Assembly (NCBI GenBank): GCA_947174275.1
Contig: CAMWIJ010000029.1
Span: forward strand, 1 to 34,953
Length of the DNA: 34,953 bases
Origin: an uncultured Muribaculaceae bacterium
Lineage (GTDB): Bacteria > Bacteroidota > Bacteroidia > Bacteroidales > Muribaculaceae
Direction: 5' to 3'
The notes below the pieces were generated by a model. The model had not been told where the DNA came from. It worked only from the letters and a program-made list of their open reading frames with translations, and did not search any database. Each line of letters begins with the position of its first letter. Position 1 is the stretch's first letter. The position numbers and the translations under genes are program-made. Positions 1 through 7,604 of this stretch are shown here, in pieces.

Positions 1-632
1 CTACGGGTGAGGCCCTCGCTCCACTGCGTGCGCGCGTCAGCGTCCTTGCGCATCATTCCCTCGCCCGAGCAGGGGGCATCGACGGCCACTATATCGAACG
101 ACTCGGGTGCCCGACGGGCGAGCTTGCCCACCGGCTGCGACGTCACCACGGCATTGGGATTGCCCCACCGGGCGAGATTCTCGGCAAGCGGAGCCACGCG
201 CGATGGTGTAAACTCGTTCGCCACCATAACGCTCCCCTCGGGAAGGGCCGCGAGAGCCGCGGTGGTCTTGCCACCGGGCGCGGCACACGCATCAAGCATG
301 GCGAGAGGGCGCGAGGGAATGGCAGGAAGCAGAGTGCGCGTTATAAGCCCCGTTATCATGCTCGACGGGTCCTGGACGTAATATGCGCCCTGGTGCAGCA
401 GTGGGTCGAACGTAAATGCCGGCCTCGCCGCGAGATAACGGCCGAGGGGTTCCCAAGGCACTACTCCGTCGGCAAGAGCGGAGACCACGTCGCGTCCGGC
501 TGCTTTCACGGGATTGAGCCTGACCGCAATCGACGGCGCCTCCCCGTCGAGAGCGGCGGGGAGGCGGTCGAAAAGCGGTGTGCCTGCCGCAGCAAGCATA
601 TCGAGAAATGACTGTGGCAGCGGAGTATCCAT
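1..632 (-). CDS. 16S rRNA (cytosine-C5) methyltransferase, RsmF/NOL1-NOP2-Sun family, N-terminal part
   Basis: This is an SAM-dependent RNA m5C methyltransferase, probably acting on 16S rRNA in the cytoplasm. The frame starts at an ATG at 632-630 and stays open for 210 codons to the window edge, so the C-terminus is missing. Seen in the sequence: the SAM-binding motif LDACAAPGGKTT at residues 113-124, and the motif IV sequence DAPCSGEGMMRKD at 185-197, in which Cys188 is the PC cysteine. The second catalytic cysteine (motif VI) would lie beyond the edge. The start overlaps the stop of the upstream pfkA by one base (TGATG), which suggests translational coupling. The family call is firm, but the exact target base (for example C1407) cannot be read from this fragment. 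Confidence 0.9.
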   Translation of the reverse strand, partial: MDTPLPQSFLDMLAAAGTPLFDRLPAALDGEAPSIAVRLNPVKAAGRDVVSALADGVVPWEPLGRYLAARPAFTFDPLLHQGAYYVQDPSSMITGLITRTLLPAIPSRPLAMLDACAAPGGKTTAALAALPEGSVMVANEFTPSRVAPLAENLARWGNPNAVVTSQPVGKLARRAPESFDIVAVDAPCSGEGMMRKDADARTQWSEGLTR

Positions 633-1612
633 CAGATGGACAGGCGACGGAGCACGTCGAGCAGCGAGCGGTTGATGGGCTTGTCGTTCTTGATGGCCTT
701 GGAAAAAGGCACATAGACGATGTCATCGTTTTTGATGCCAATCATTACGTTGCGCTGGTCATCGTTGATGGCGTCGATAGCGGCCGCGCCCATGCGCGAA
801 GCAAGAATACGGTCCTTGGCGGTGGGGGAGCCGCCACGTTGGAGATGGCCGAGAATCGACACGCGCACGTCGTAACCGGGATATTCGTTCTTCACGCGCT
901 CGGCGAGGGCCATGGCACCTCCGGTTACGGGGCTTTCGGCCACGAGCACTATCGAGGAGTTCTTCGACTTGCGGAAGCCGTTCTTTATAAGCTCGGCGAG
1001 CTGGTCAACCTCAGTGGAGATTTCGGGGATGATGGCTGCCTCGGCACCGGAAGCGATGGCACCGTTGAGGGCGAGGAATCCGGCATCGCGTCCCATTACC
1101 TCGATGAAGAAGAGGCGTTCGTGGGAGGTGGCGGTGTCGCGGATTTTGTCGACACACTCCATGATGGTGTTGAGGGCGGTGTCGTAGCCTATTGTGGCGT
1201 CGGTGCCGTAGAGGTCATTGTCGATGGTGCCGGGAAGGCCGATGCAAGGGAAATTGAACTCGTTGGCAAACACACGGGCGCCGGTGAGGGAGCCGTCGCC
1301 GCCTATCACTACGAGGGCGTCTATCTCGTGGCGGCGGATGTTGTCGTAGGCGAGCTGACGTCCTTCGGGAGTGGCAAATTCCGGACAGCGAGCCGTCTTG
1401 AGGATAGTGCCGCCCATCTGGATGATGTTGGATACATTCTGGGTGCGGAACTCGACTATCTCATCCGAGATAAGGCCCTTGTAACCACGATAGATACCTT
1501 TGACCTTGATTCCCGAGAAGATAGCCGAACGGGTGACGGCGCGGATGGCAGCGTTCATACCCGGGGCATCGCCGCCCGAGGTGAGAATACCGATACACTT
1601 AATTTCTGACAT
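632..1612 (-). CDS. pfkA: ATP-dependent 6-phosphofructokinase
   Basis: The enzyme phosphorylates fructose 6-phosphate to fructose 1,6-bisphosphate in cytoplasmic glycolysis. It is 326 aa, the usual size for bacterial PfkA, when started at the ATG at 1612 ([10 protein letters not shown]). A longer open frame to 1723 adds residues with no family resemblance. Visible motifs are the P-loop-like SGGDAPGMN (12-20), GGDGS (104-108), PGTIDND (127-133) with the catalytic Asp131, EVMGRDAG, and GHLQRGGSP. Gly in GGDGS and in PGTIDND is typical of ATP users; PPi-dependent enzymes have GGDDS and PKTIDND. A small inverted repeat (CCGGC-N5-GCCGG, 1622-1636) sits just upstream of the start. The next gene, an rRNA methyltransferase, overlaps its stop by one base. 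Confidence 0.95.
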   Translation of the reverse strand: MSEIKCIGILTSGGDAPGMNAAIRAVTRSAIFSGIKVKGIYRGYKGLISDEIVEFRTQNVSNIIQMGGTILKTARCPEFATPEGRQLAYDNIRRHEIDALVVIGGDGSLTGARVFANEFNFPCIGLPGTIDNDLYGTDATIGYDTALNTIMECVDKIRDTATSHERLFFIEVMGRDAGFLALNGAIASGAEAAIIPEISTEVDQLAELIKNGFRKSKNSSIVLVAESPVTGGAMALAERVKNEYPGYDVRVSILGHLQRGGSPTAKDRILASRMGAAAIDAINDDQRNVMIGIKNDDIVYVPFSKAIKNDKPINRSLLDVLRRLSI

Positions 1613-1683
1613 AACACATATCCGGCCATTTGCCGGCAATTGAGGGTGAGTACTGTTGGGAGAGAAAATGGACTGATGAAAGC

Positions 1684-1737
1684 GAAACTCCCTTCCGTCG
1701 CACGGGCCGGAGGGCAAGGTCACGGAAAGGGAGTTTC
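1684..1737 (-). terminator. Hairpin between ompA-like gene and pfkA
   Basis: A 15-16-nt inverted repeat (GAAACTCCCTTCCGT at 1684-1698 against ACGGAAAGGGAGTTTC at 1722-1737, one bulge) lies 35 nt after the stop of the OmpA-family gene. On the minus strand it is followed by only a weak T-rich stretch (ATTTTCTC), so it may be a leaky terminator or a processing hairpin rather than a full stop before pfkA. Confidence 0.5.
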
Positions 1738-1772
1738 AGTTATGGTGTGAGGTCGCTGACGCGAAGCGGGGA

Positions 1773-2888
1773 TTATTTATCCTCGGCTACGCAGATTGCG
1801 ACACGGTTCTTCTCAATACCGGGGAAGGGCTGTACGGTGTCGCCCTTGGCGTCGGTGGTGATGCGGTCGGCTGCGATGCCTGCGGCTTCGAGAGCCTTGG
1901 CCACAGCAGCGGAACGGCGCTTCGAGAGGGCCATGTTGTAAGCGGGATAGCCGGTTTCCTTATCGGCATAGCCGGTGATTTCGACGCGGGCCTTCGGGTG
2001 AGCTTTGAGGTATTCTACGAGCTTGTCAATCTTGACCTGCTCCGACTCGCGGATAACCGAGCTGTCGATGAGGAAGAATACGTTCTGGGTCATGGGCTCT
2101 ACCTTGGGAGCGGGAGCGGGGGCGGGAGCAGGTGCGGGAGCGGGAGCGGGTTCGGGTTCCGGCTCGATGATGATTTCCTCGTAAACGGCGGGAATGGTCT
2201 TGTAGCCCTTGCCGAACTTGATGGTGAGACCGATGAGGCCGTTGAACTGCCAGTCGATATTGGAATCCTTGCCGTGCTTGCTGTTGAAGTGGTCGGTCAG
2301 ACCGTTGGCGTTAGCTTCGACATTGAGGGCGACGATGTCGCTCAGACGAATGTTGACACCGAGACCGCCGCGGCCTGCGAACGCCCACTTGTGGCCGTCC
2401 CAGAGATAGCTGAAAGGATAGCCCTGCTTGGCGATGGCGAGCGCCTCGTCGTTATGGAAACGGTCGTTAGCGCCTACGCCTACGAAAGCGTAGAAGTCGA
2501 GGGTGCGGGTGGGATTCCAGCCGCAGAAGAGGTTGGTGAGGCTCAGCATAGCGTCGACGTTGGCCTGCACATAGTCAAACTTGTACAGGTGATTGGCCGA
2601 ATTATAGTGAGCGGCGCCTTTGGCGCGCCAGCCGCTGGCACCTGCGCGGAGCGAGAACACGGGGCTGAAACGATAGCCGATATTAAGAGCGGCTGCCGGC
2701 GAAATGAGGTCGCCGAAGGAGGCTTCGCCTACGGTAAAGGCGCCACCGCCCTGGGCCTGCATGAACCAATGGGGTGCGAAAACGGTCTTTTCGGGTTCTA
2801 TAAGTCGACGCTCAATAGTCTGAGCGGAGGCGGCAAACGAGCTTACCAGCACCGCGCCGGCCAGAATGAGAGACTTAAACTTGTTCAT
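1773..2888 (-). CDS. OmpA-family outer-membrane protein
   Basis: This is a 371-aa outer-membrane protein that probably anchors the envelope to peptidoglycan. It has a Sec signal peptide (MNKFKSLILAGAVLVSS..., cleavage after ASA near residue 22). About 200 residues of likely beta-barrel follow, with alternating aromatic strands. Next is a linker of three Glu-Pro and seven Ala-Pro pairs, then a C-terminal OmpA domain. The domain shows FFLIDSSVI, EITGYADKETGYPAYN and LSKRRSAAVAKAL, the expected peptidoglycan-binding helix-strand pattern. The gene has its own -7 promoter element at 3009-3016 and a hairpin after the stop. OmpA-like proteins of this architecture are abundant in Bacteroidales. The function of the barrel cannot be assigned. 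Confidence 0.92.
   Translation of the reverse strand: MNKFKSLILAGAVLVSSFAASAQTIERRLIEPEKTVFAPHWFMQAQGGGAFTVGEASFGDLISPAAALNIGYRFSPVFSLRAGASGWRAKGAAHYNSANHLYKFDYVQANVDAMLSLTNLFCGWNPTRTLDFYAFVGVGANDRFHNDEALAIAKQGYPFSYLWDGHKWAFAGRGGLGVNIRLSDIVALNVEANANGLTDHFNSKHGKDSNIDWQFNGLIGLTIKFGKGYKTIPAVYEEIIIEPEPEPAPAPAPAPAPAPAPKVEPMTQNVFFLIDSSVIRESEQVKIDKLVEYLKAHPKARVEITGYADKETGYPAYNMALSKRRSAAVAKALEAAGIAADRITTDAKGDTVQPFPGIEKNRVAICVAEDK
2106..2165 (-). repeat. Proline-rich linker repeat inside the OmpA-family gene
   Basis: Twenty consecutive codons encode three Glu-Pro and then seven Ala-Pro dipeptides. The underlying DNA is a GC-rich hexamer-type tandem repeat (variants of GGAGCG on the plus strand). It joins the barrel to the OmpA domain and could vary in length by slippage in steps of six bases without changing frame. 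Confidence 0.85.
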
Positions 2889-3008
2889 ATCGTTGAATAA
2901 TGGTTTGACGCCCGCGGGGCCGGAGAGGCGTCCGACGGACTATTGTTAATAATTGCACGTGAACCGAAATCGGGGGAACGTGAGGACCCCTCATTTCATA
3001 TTATTTTA

Positions 3009-3016
3009 CAAAGATA
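3009..3016 (-). promoter_or_regulatory. Bacteroidetes -7 element for the OmpA-family gene
   Basis: TATCTTTG on the minus strand matches the TAnnTTTG consensus of the Bacteroidetes primary sigma factor. It implies a start near 3002 and a 5' leader of about 115 nt. I could not place a clear -33 TTTG at the normal 19-21 nt spacing, so the call rests on the -7 box and position. Confidence 0.5.
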
Positions 3017-3172
3017 ACAACTTATTCAAAGAAAATGGTTAAATAAGAGCTACTTTTTTCTGAAAATTTTATCTGACCGTTCCAGACAACAACCACACAA
3101 CACCTTAACAATGCATATTATACGCACTGTCGCCAAAAGCCATTTTGACATAGCGACACCCGGAGGCACCGT

Positions 3173-3180
3173 TAATTTTG
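3173..3180 (+). promoter_or_regulatory. Candidate -7 element for the small peptide gene
   Basis: TAATTTTG fits TAnnTTTG and would start transcription near 3187, giving a leader of about 67 nt to the ATG at 3254. The nearest upstream TTTG (3144-3147) is 25 nt away, longer than usual. The rest of 2889-3253 holds the ompA-like leader and promoter; I see no other gene in it. Confidence 0.4.
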
Positions 3181-3253
3181 CAGCACGGAGCCTGACACCG
3201 CTCGCTCCTCGAAACCTGTATCAATCCCAATCTTTAAACTTACCCCTAACACT

Positions 3254-3355
3254 ATGGAGAAACTTATCGACATCTTTGACAAGGCAGCACGCATCGCGGC
3301 AATCGTTGCCCGGTTTATCACCGCACTGCTCGGCATCACCCGCAGCGACGACTGA
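3254..3355 (+). CDS. 33-residue amphipathic/hydrophobic peptide (smalltalk-like)
   Basis: A short frame starts at the ATG at 3254 with MEKLIDIFDKAARIAAIVAR and ends with FITALLGITRSDD. It predicts a single amphipathic helix of about 25 residues and a short polar tail. It lies between a candidate -7 element and a strong hairpin terminator at 3410-3454, so it looks like a free-standing transcription unit. Length, helix and the ALLGITRS ending recall the very short 'smalltalk' peptides annotated in Bacteroides, but the resemblance is judged by eye and no function is known. A larger overlapping frame (3111-3398) has no family features and is probably a shadow. Confidence 0.55.
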   Translation: MEKLIDIFDKAARIAAIVARFITALLGITRSDD

Positions 3356-3409
3356 CCCCTCGCAGCCGCTGCCACCGCATGAACCCGCGGCGACTTGAAC
3401 CACAAGTGA

Positions 3410-3454
3410 TAAATCGGCAATTTCGGCTCCACGCGAGCCGCAATTGCCGATTTA
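3410..3454 (+). terminator. Strong hairpin terminator after the small peptide gene
   Basis: TAAATCGGCAATT (3410-3422) pairs with AATTGCCGATTTA (3442-3454), and an inner CGGCTC/GAGCCG stem extends it. The sequence TTATTA follows. It sits between the peptide gene and the purB promoter. Confidence 0.75.
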
Positions 3455-3458
3455 TTAT

Positions 3459-3466
3459 TACCTTTG
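3459..3466 (+). promoter_or_regulatory. -7 element of the purB promoter
   Basis: TACCTTTG followed by CAC is a typical Bacteroidetes -7 box, with transcription expected near 3473 and a leader of about 54 nt. No good TTTG is present at the -33 distance. It directly follows the preceding terminator stem. Confidence 0.6.
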
Positions 3467-3526
3467 CACACTCTCTCTCCTTGACAACACGAGTCAATAA
3501 ACCACATCACACATTATATAATTACC

Positions 3527-4870
3527 ATGCAGCTCTCGCCGCTTACCGCCATCTCGCCCGTCGACGGACGTTACCGCTCCAAATGCGAAGTGCTCGCCGA
3601 CTATTTCTCGGAATTTGCACTCATCCGCTATCGTGTCCGCGTAGAAGTCGAATACTTCATCGCGCTCTGCCGCATACCCCTCCCCGCCCTCGCCGGCGTG
3701 AGCGAGGCCAAGCAGCAGGAACTCCGCGACATCTACCTCAACTTCACCGAAGCCGACGCACTCCGAATCAAGGAAATCGAAGGAGTGACCAACCACGACG
3801 TCAAGGCTGTGGAATACTTCCTCAAAGAGCATTTCGATAACCTCGGCCTCGCCTCATGCAAGGAGTTTATCCACTTCGGTCTCACCAGCCAGGACATCAA
3901 CAACACGGCAGTGCCGATGAGCCTCGCCGAAGCCCTCCATAACGCCGTTTATCCCGCCATTGAGAGCATCATTGCTTTCCTCGACGAAAAATCCAAGCTG
4001 TGGTGGAACATACCCATGCTCGCCAAGACCCACGGCCAGCCCGCATCACCCACACGTCTCGGCAAAGAGCTAAAAGTGTTTGCCTACCGACTGTCGACAC
4101 AGCTCGCCGCACTGCGCCGCCTCCCGGTAAGCGGCAAGTTCGGCGGCGCCACCGGCAATTTCAACGCCCACCTCGCTGCATTCCCCGGCATCGACTGGCG
4201 CTCCTTCGCTGCCGACTTCCTCAGCCAAAACCTCGGCATCGAGCGCGAAGAGTGGACCACACAGATTTCCAACTACGACAACTTCGCCGCCATATTCCAG
4301 GGACTCGAACGCATCGACACCATACTCATAGACCTCGACCGCGACATCTGGCAGTACATCTCGATGGACTACTTCAAGCAGCGAATCAAGGCAGGCGAAG
4401 TTGGCTCGTCGGCAATGCCCCACAAGGTCAACCCCATCGACTTCGAGAACTCCGAAGGCAACCTCGGCATCGCCAACGCAATCCTCAACCACCTCGCCGG
4501 AAAGCTCCCTATAAGCCGACTCCAACGCGACCTCACCGACTCCACCGTGCTCCGCAACGTAGGCGTGCCACTGGCACACATCCTCATCGCATGCGCATCA
4601 ACACTCAAAGGCCTCAATAAACTCATACTTAACGAGGACGCCATATCGGCCGACCTCGACAACATGTGGAGCGTTGTCGCCGAAGGAATCCAGACCATCC
4701 TCCGCCGCGAAGGCTACCCCAACCCCTACGAAGCACTCAAAGCGCTCACCCGTGTCAACACAGGCGTCACCGCCGAGTCTATCTCTGCATTCATCGACAC
4801 CCTCGAAGTGTCGCCCTCGGTAAAAGAAGAGCTTCGCCGCCTCACCCCCCACACCTACACCGGATATTAA
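3527..4870 (+). CDS. purB: Adenylosuccinate lyase
   Basis: PurB works in the cytoplasm and catalyses two steps of purine synthesis: it splits SAICAR to AICAR plus fumarate, and adenylosuccinate to AMP plus fumarate. The 447-aa product has the normal length. Visible landmarks are the N-terminal SPVDGRYRSK (10-19), TSQDINNTA (120-128), KTHGQPASPTRLGK (167-180) with His169, and the fumarase/ASL signature SSAMPHKVNPIDFEN (294-308) with the mobile-loop Ser295. The start at 3527 is the first in-frame ATG in the family-like sequence, and a promoter lies 60 nt upstream. It is a single-gene unit converging on the metallo-hydrolase cluster. Confidence 0.97.
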   Translation: MQLSPLTAISPVDGRYRSKCEVLADYFSEFALIRYRVRVEVEYFIALCRIPLPALAGVSEAKQQELRDIYLNFTEADALRIKEIEGVTNHDVKAVEYFLKEHFDNLGLASCKEFIHFGLTSQDINNTAVPMSLAEALHNAVYPAIESIIAFLDEKSKLWWNIPMLAKTHGQPASPTRLGKELKVFAYRLSTQLAALRRLPVSGKFGGATGNFNAHLAAFPGIDWRSFAADFLSQNLGIEREEWTTQISNYDNFAAIFQGLERIDTILIDLDRDIWQYISMDYFKQRIKAGEVGSSAMPHKVNPIDFENSEGNLGIANAILNHLAGKLPISRLQRDLTDSTVLRNVGVPLAHILIACASTLKGLNKLILNEDAISADLDNMWSVVAEGIQTILRREGYPNPYEALKALTRVNTGVTAESISAFIDTLEVSPSVKEELRRLTPHTYTGY

Positions 4871-4906
4871 ATCCGTAGCCATTACCGGCTGACTAACATG
4901 ATTTTT

Positions 4907-4954
4907 GCGGAGTGATACGCCGACCTGTACCACGAGTCAGGCGCATCACTCCGC
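4907..4954. repeat. Inverted repeat after purB
   Basis: GCGGAGTGAT (4907-4916) pairs with ATCACTCCGC (4945-4954), with short ACGCC/GGCGC extensions. It lies 36 nt after the purB stop. No T-run follows on either strand, so it may be a processing or mRNA-end hairpin; the more terminator-like structure is at 5007-5069. Confidence 0.5.
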
Positions 4955-5006
4955 GAAGATTCCAAATCTAAGCGCAAAACTCTGAGTCAGGAGACTGCGC
5001 AGAAAA

Positions 5007-5080
5007 CGCCCCCGCGCTCCGTGGCAAACCGGACCCAAGAAGGTTGCCTGTACGGACGGCGCGGGGGCGCTTTATATTTA
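5007..5080. terminator. Bidirectional terminator-like nested hairpin
   Basis: CGCCCCCGCGC (5007-5017) pairs with GCGCGGGGGCG (5059-5069). Inside it TCCGT pairs with ACGGA, and inside that GGCAA with TTGCC, giving a long, nearly continuous stem. On the plus strand it is followed by TTTATATTTA, and on the minus strand by GTTTTCT. It lies between the convergent purB and the metallo-hydrolase gene and probably ends both transcripts. Confidence 0.65.
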
Positions 5081-5112
5081 GTGAAGTTCTACTATGTGTG
5101 CCGGAGACGAGA

Positions 5113-5829
5113 TTATTTCAGGTCGAGGCTGTGACCGGGAGAGGCGAGGCAGTAGCTGTGACCGGCGGCTGAGGCGTAGTCGGCAAACTGACATGCTTCG
5201 TCGGAGCGGCCGTTGAAGTGCATCGGGATGAAATTGTCGACCTTGACACGGTCGAGGAACTGGCGGGCGCCGCGGGCAAAGTCGCTGCCCTGACGCGGGT
5301 CGACGGCCAGCATGGCGAGGAAGATTTCGGCATTGTCCTCAGCGATACGGTTGAGAATCTTGGTGAAAGCCACGTTGGCTGCTTCGACTTCCTTGAAGGT
5401 CGACTCGTCCTGCCAGTGCCAGTTGTTGAGGTCACCGCCGTGGAAAATCTTGCGGCCGTCGGGGAGCGTGACGAGGTAGCTGACGCCTTCGTCGGTCGAG
5501 CCATAGGCCTTGACGCTCAGACCGCCGGGGAGGTTCTCTACATAGTCGCCTTTGCTCATGCCCTGCACTTCGAGTGTCGAGGGCACCTTCATAGCGGGGA
5601 TGTCGTTGCTCAACACATACACGCGGCGGTGATTCTGTGCAATCTCGTAGATATCGGGATTGTAGTGGTCGGGGTGACGGTGTGATGCAAAGAACACTAC
5701 GGGTGTCTCGGGCATATTGCCGAGGATGTGGTTGAGCGAGTGTGACGGGTCGCGGTAGTAGTCAAACACCATTATCACCTTGTCGGTGGTGATGACAAAA
5801 CCGCTGTTGTCGAGATATGTGACTTTCAT
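5113..5829 (-). CDS. Metallo-beta-lactamase-fold hydrolase (UlaG-like)
   Basis: This is a 238-aa cytoplasmic protein without a signal peptide. The metal-binding motif H50-R-H52-P-D54-H55 is followed by GGD at 131-133 and by His204 in IPMHFNG, the usual ligand layout of the metallo-beta-lactamase superfamily. The N-terminal KVTYLDNSGFVI resembles UlaG-like or 'MBL fold metallo-hydrolase' proteins. The substrate cannot be inferred. It is the last gene of a four-gene minus-strand cluster, 18 nt after the preceding hydrolase, and ends about 33 nt before a bidirectional terminator. Confidence 0.85.
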   Translation of the reverse strand: MKVTYLDNSGFVITTDKVIMVFDYYRDPSHSLNHILGNMPETPVVFFASHRHPDHYNPDIYEIAQNHRRVYVLSNDIPAMKVPSTLEVQGMSKGDYVENLPGGLSVKAYGSTDEGVSYLVTLPDGRKIFHGGDLNNWHWQDESTFKEVEAANVAFTKILNRIAEDNAEIFLAMLAVDPRQGSDFARGARQFLDRVKVDNFIPMHFNGRSDEACQFADYASAAGHSYCLASPGHSLDLK

Positions 5830-5847
5830 TATGAGGCGGGTTGATAT

Positions 5848-6633
5848 TTATACGGATGTTTCGACGGTCATCCCGTCGAAACCGAGCACCACACCGTCGG
5901 GGAGCAGACGCGACGTCTCGGCATGGAGGCCGATGCCGTGGCTCATGTGGGTAATGATGGCTTTTCGGGGAGCCGTTTTCCGTATAACGTCAAGTGCCTG
6001 TTTAAGGTTCATGTGCGTTGGATGTAGCGTGTGGCGGAGAGCGTTTATCACGAGGGTGTCGAGCCCGCAGAGGGCTTCGACGGTCTCGGGAGGCATATCC
6101 TTGCAGTCGGTGACATAGCCGAAGCGGCCTATGCGGAAGCCGAGAATGGGGCGCGGGCCGCCATGGCTTATCGGCAGAGGCATCACGTCGACGCCCCCCA
6201 CCGACACCGTCTCAAACGGCATGGCGCGGACGACGGCGAAGCGGGGCACGCGCGGCGACGCCACCTCGCGGAAGCAGTAGGGAATGCGTGCGCGCAAATC
6301 AGCCTCGACGTCGGGGGCACACACCAGCGGGAAGCCGTCGGGCAACCCGCAGCAGTAGGGACGCAGGTCATCAAGACCGCCCACGTGGTCGTAATGGCTG
6401 TGGGTGATGAGACAGGCGTCAATCCGGGGCGAGCCGGCGGCGAGGAGCTGAGGGTGCAGGTCGGGGCCGGCGTCGATCAGTATCGACGGGCCGCCGGCAA
6501 CGTCAAGGATAGCCGACGACCGCCGTCGACGGTCGCGAGGGTCGACAGAGAGGCACACGGAGCACTCGCAGCGCAACTGCGGCACACCCGACGAGGTGCC
6601 GGTGCCGAGAAAGGTGAGTCGTGCGCTGCTCAT
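5848..6633 (-). CDS. Metallo-beta-lactamase-fold hydrolase, PhnP-like
   Basis: This 261-aa protein begins at the ATG at 6633 with MSSARLTFLGTGTSSGVPQ. The longer frame to 6696 is rejected because this ATG overlaps the stop of the upstream gene (ATGA), which suggests coupling. Visible motifs are the glycine-rich LGTGTSSG (9-16), a C-E-C-x2-C cluster (22-27) resembling the structural zinc site of PhnP, and T77-H-S-H-Y-D-H83, the catalytic metal motif. Known PhnP proteins act on cyclic phosphates such as phosphoribosyl cyclic phosphate. No phosphonate genes are nearby, so the substrate here is open; a generic cyclic phosphodiesterase role is possible. Confidence 0.85.
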   Translation of the reverse strand: MSSARLTFLGTGTSSGVPQLRCECSVCLSVDPRDRRRRSSAILDVAGGPSILIDAGPDLHPQLLAAGSPRIDACLITHSHYDHVGGLDDLRPYCCGLPDGFPLVCAPDVEADLRARIPYCFREVASPRVPRFAVVRAMPFETVSVGGVDVMPLPISHGGPRPILGFRIGRFGYVTDCKDMPPETVEALCGLDTLVINALRHTLHPTHMNLKQALDVIRKTAPRKAIITHMSHGIGLHAETSRLLPDGVVLGFDGMTVETSV

Positions 6634-7598
6634 CGTAACGTGCGCGACAATATGCCGTCGACAAATATCAGGCGTATGCCGTCGGGGTAGGTCCATGATT
6701 CATACAGGGCGTTGTAGCCGGGATTGCGCGATATCTCTGCGGGCGAGCCTATCGACAGGCGGCACTCGTCGCGCGTCATGCCCGGCACCACGCGGCCGGC
6801 CTGTATGTTGGCCCAGGCCGCATCCTCGATTTTAGGATAGCGCAGGCGCGGGTCGGTAAAGCTGAATATGTCGGCAAAGGTGCGCATCGAGCTCCCGATG
6901 TCGGCGCCGGGCGACGACATCGGAAGCGTGAAGTAACGCCGTTCGCCCTTGTCTTTCAGGGTCGTGCCGGGGTTGACGAGAAATTTGTCGGAGGGTTCGT
7001 AGGATAGCAGCAGCCGCAACGGATAGATGCCGTCGCCGGCCGCCACGTCCTCAATCTTTACCGAGATATTCTTGATGCCGCGCAACGACTGGCCGGCCAA
7101 ATCATTCCACACCGAGGTGATGACAAATACGTCGCGCCCTTTGAGGCGGCTCCTCACCGAGTCGACGGTCACCTGCTCTACCGTGTATGGAATGGTAAAC
7201 GATGCGCGGCGCGACAGCGAGTCGGCCGATATGTCGGTGCGGTAGCTCACACGGCCTGCCGGGGAGTCGAAGCGCAATATAGCCTCGGGGTGTCCGGTGA
7301 TAGAGGTTGCCTCGTCGACGCCGGCGTAGGTTATCACCGCGTTGGAGAGGTCGGCTCCAAACAGGCGCTCCGACCGCGGATCAATCACTTTCCACGCCTT
7401 GCCCTGACGCCACTGTGCCGGGGGCTCGGGCAGTATGTCGGCGAGAAAGCTCTCCTCGGGGCGCTCGGCATGCTGCACACGACGCAGGTCGCGCTCGCTG
7501 ATACGCGGCGTCGACTCCACTCCGGTAAAGCAACTCTGCATTAGCGTCATGGCGGCAAACGCCGCCATGACAGGTATGTTTAGCTTACGGATAGTCAA
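6630..7598 (-). CDS. Lipoprotein with BamE/SmpA-like C-terminal module
   Basis: This is a 322-aa predicted lipoprotein with the lipobox LMQSC (Cys23) after a short hydrophobic signal. The middle region (about 60-240) is beta-rich and not recognised. The C-terminal 65 residues contain the pattern I-x-A-G-x-V-x-P-G-M-T-x-x-E, then IGSP and WTYPDG, and finally IFVDGILSR, which resembles the SmpA/BamE/OmlA small-lipoprotein fold. It lies 6 nt after the prolyl oligopeptidase and overlaps the next gene by four bases (ATGA). The C-terminal similarity is by eye, and a role in outer-membrane assembly is not shown. Confidence 0.7.
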   Translation of the reverse strand: MTIRKLNIPVMAAFAAMTLMQSCFTGVESTPRISERDLRRVQHAERPEESFLADILPEPPAQWRQGKAWKVIDPRSERLFGADLSNAVITYAGVDEATSITGHPEAILRFDSPAGRVSYRTDISADSLSRRASFTIPYTVEQVTVDSVRSRLKGRDVFVITSVWNDLAGQSLRGIKNISVKIEDVAAGDGIYPLRLLLSYEPSDKFLVNPGTTLKDKGERRYFTLPMSSPGADIGSSMRTFADIFSFTDPRLRYPKIEDAAWANIQAGRVVPGMTRDECRLSIGSPAEISRNPGYNALYESWTYPDGIRLIFVDGILSRTLR

Positions 7599-7604
7599 GG
7601 CCGG

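Noticed and set aside
578-1609. Long plus-strand open frame (343 codons)
   Set aside because: It lies fully antisense to pfkA, has no family features, and arises from the codon use of the GC-rich gene.
1998-2900. Plus-strand open frame of 300 codons over the OmpA-family gene
   Set aside because: Antisense shadow; its Gly/Ser-rich stretch is the reverse of the Pro/Ala linker.
3111-3398. Alternative 95-codon frame over the small peptide gene
   Set aside because: Low-complexity composition without hydrophobic pattern; it would need a start upstream of the -7 box.
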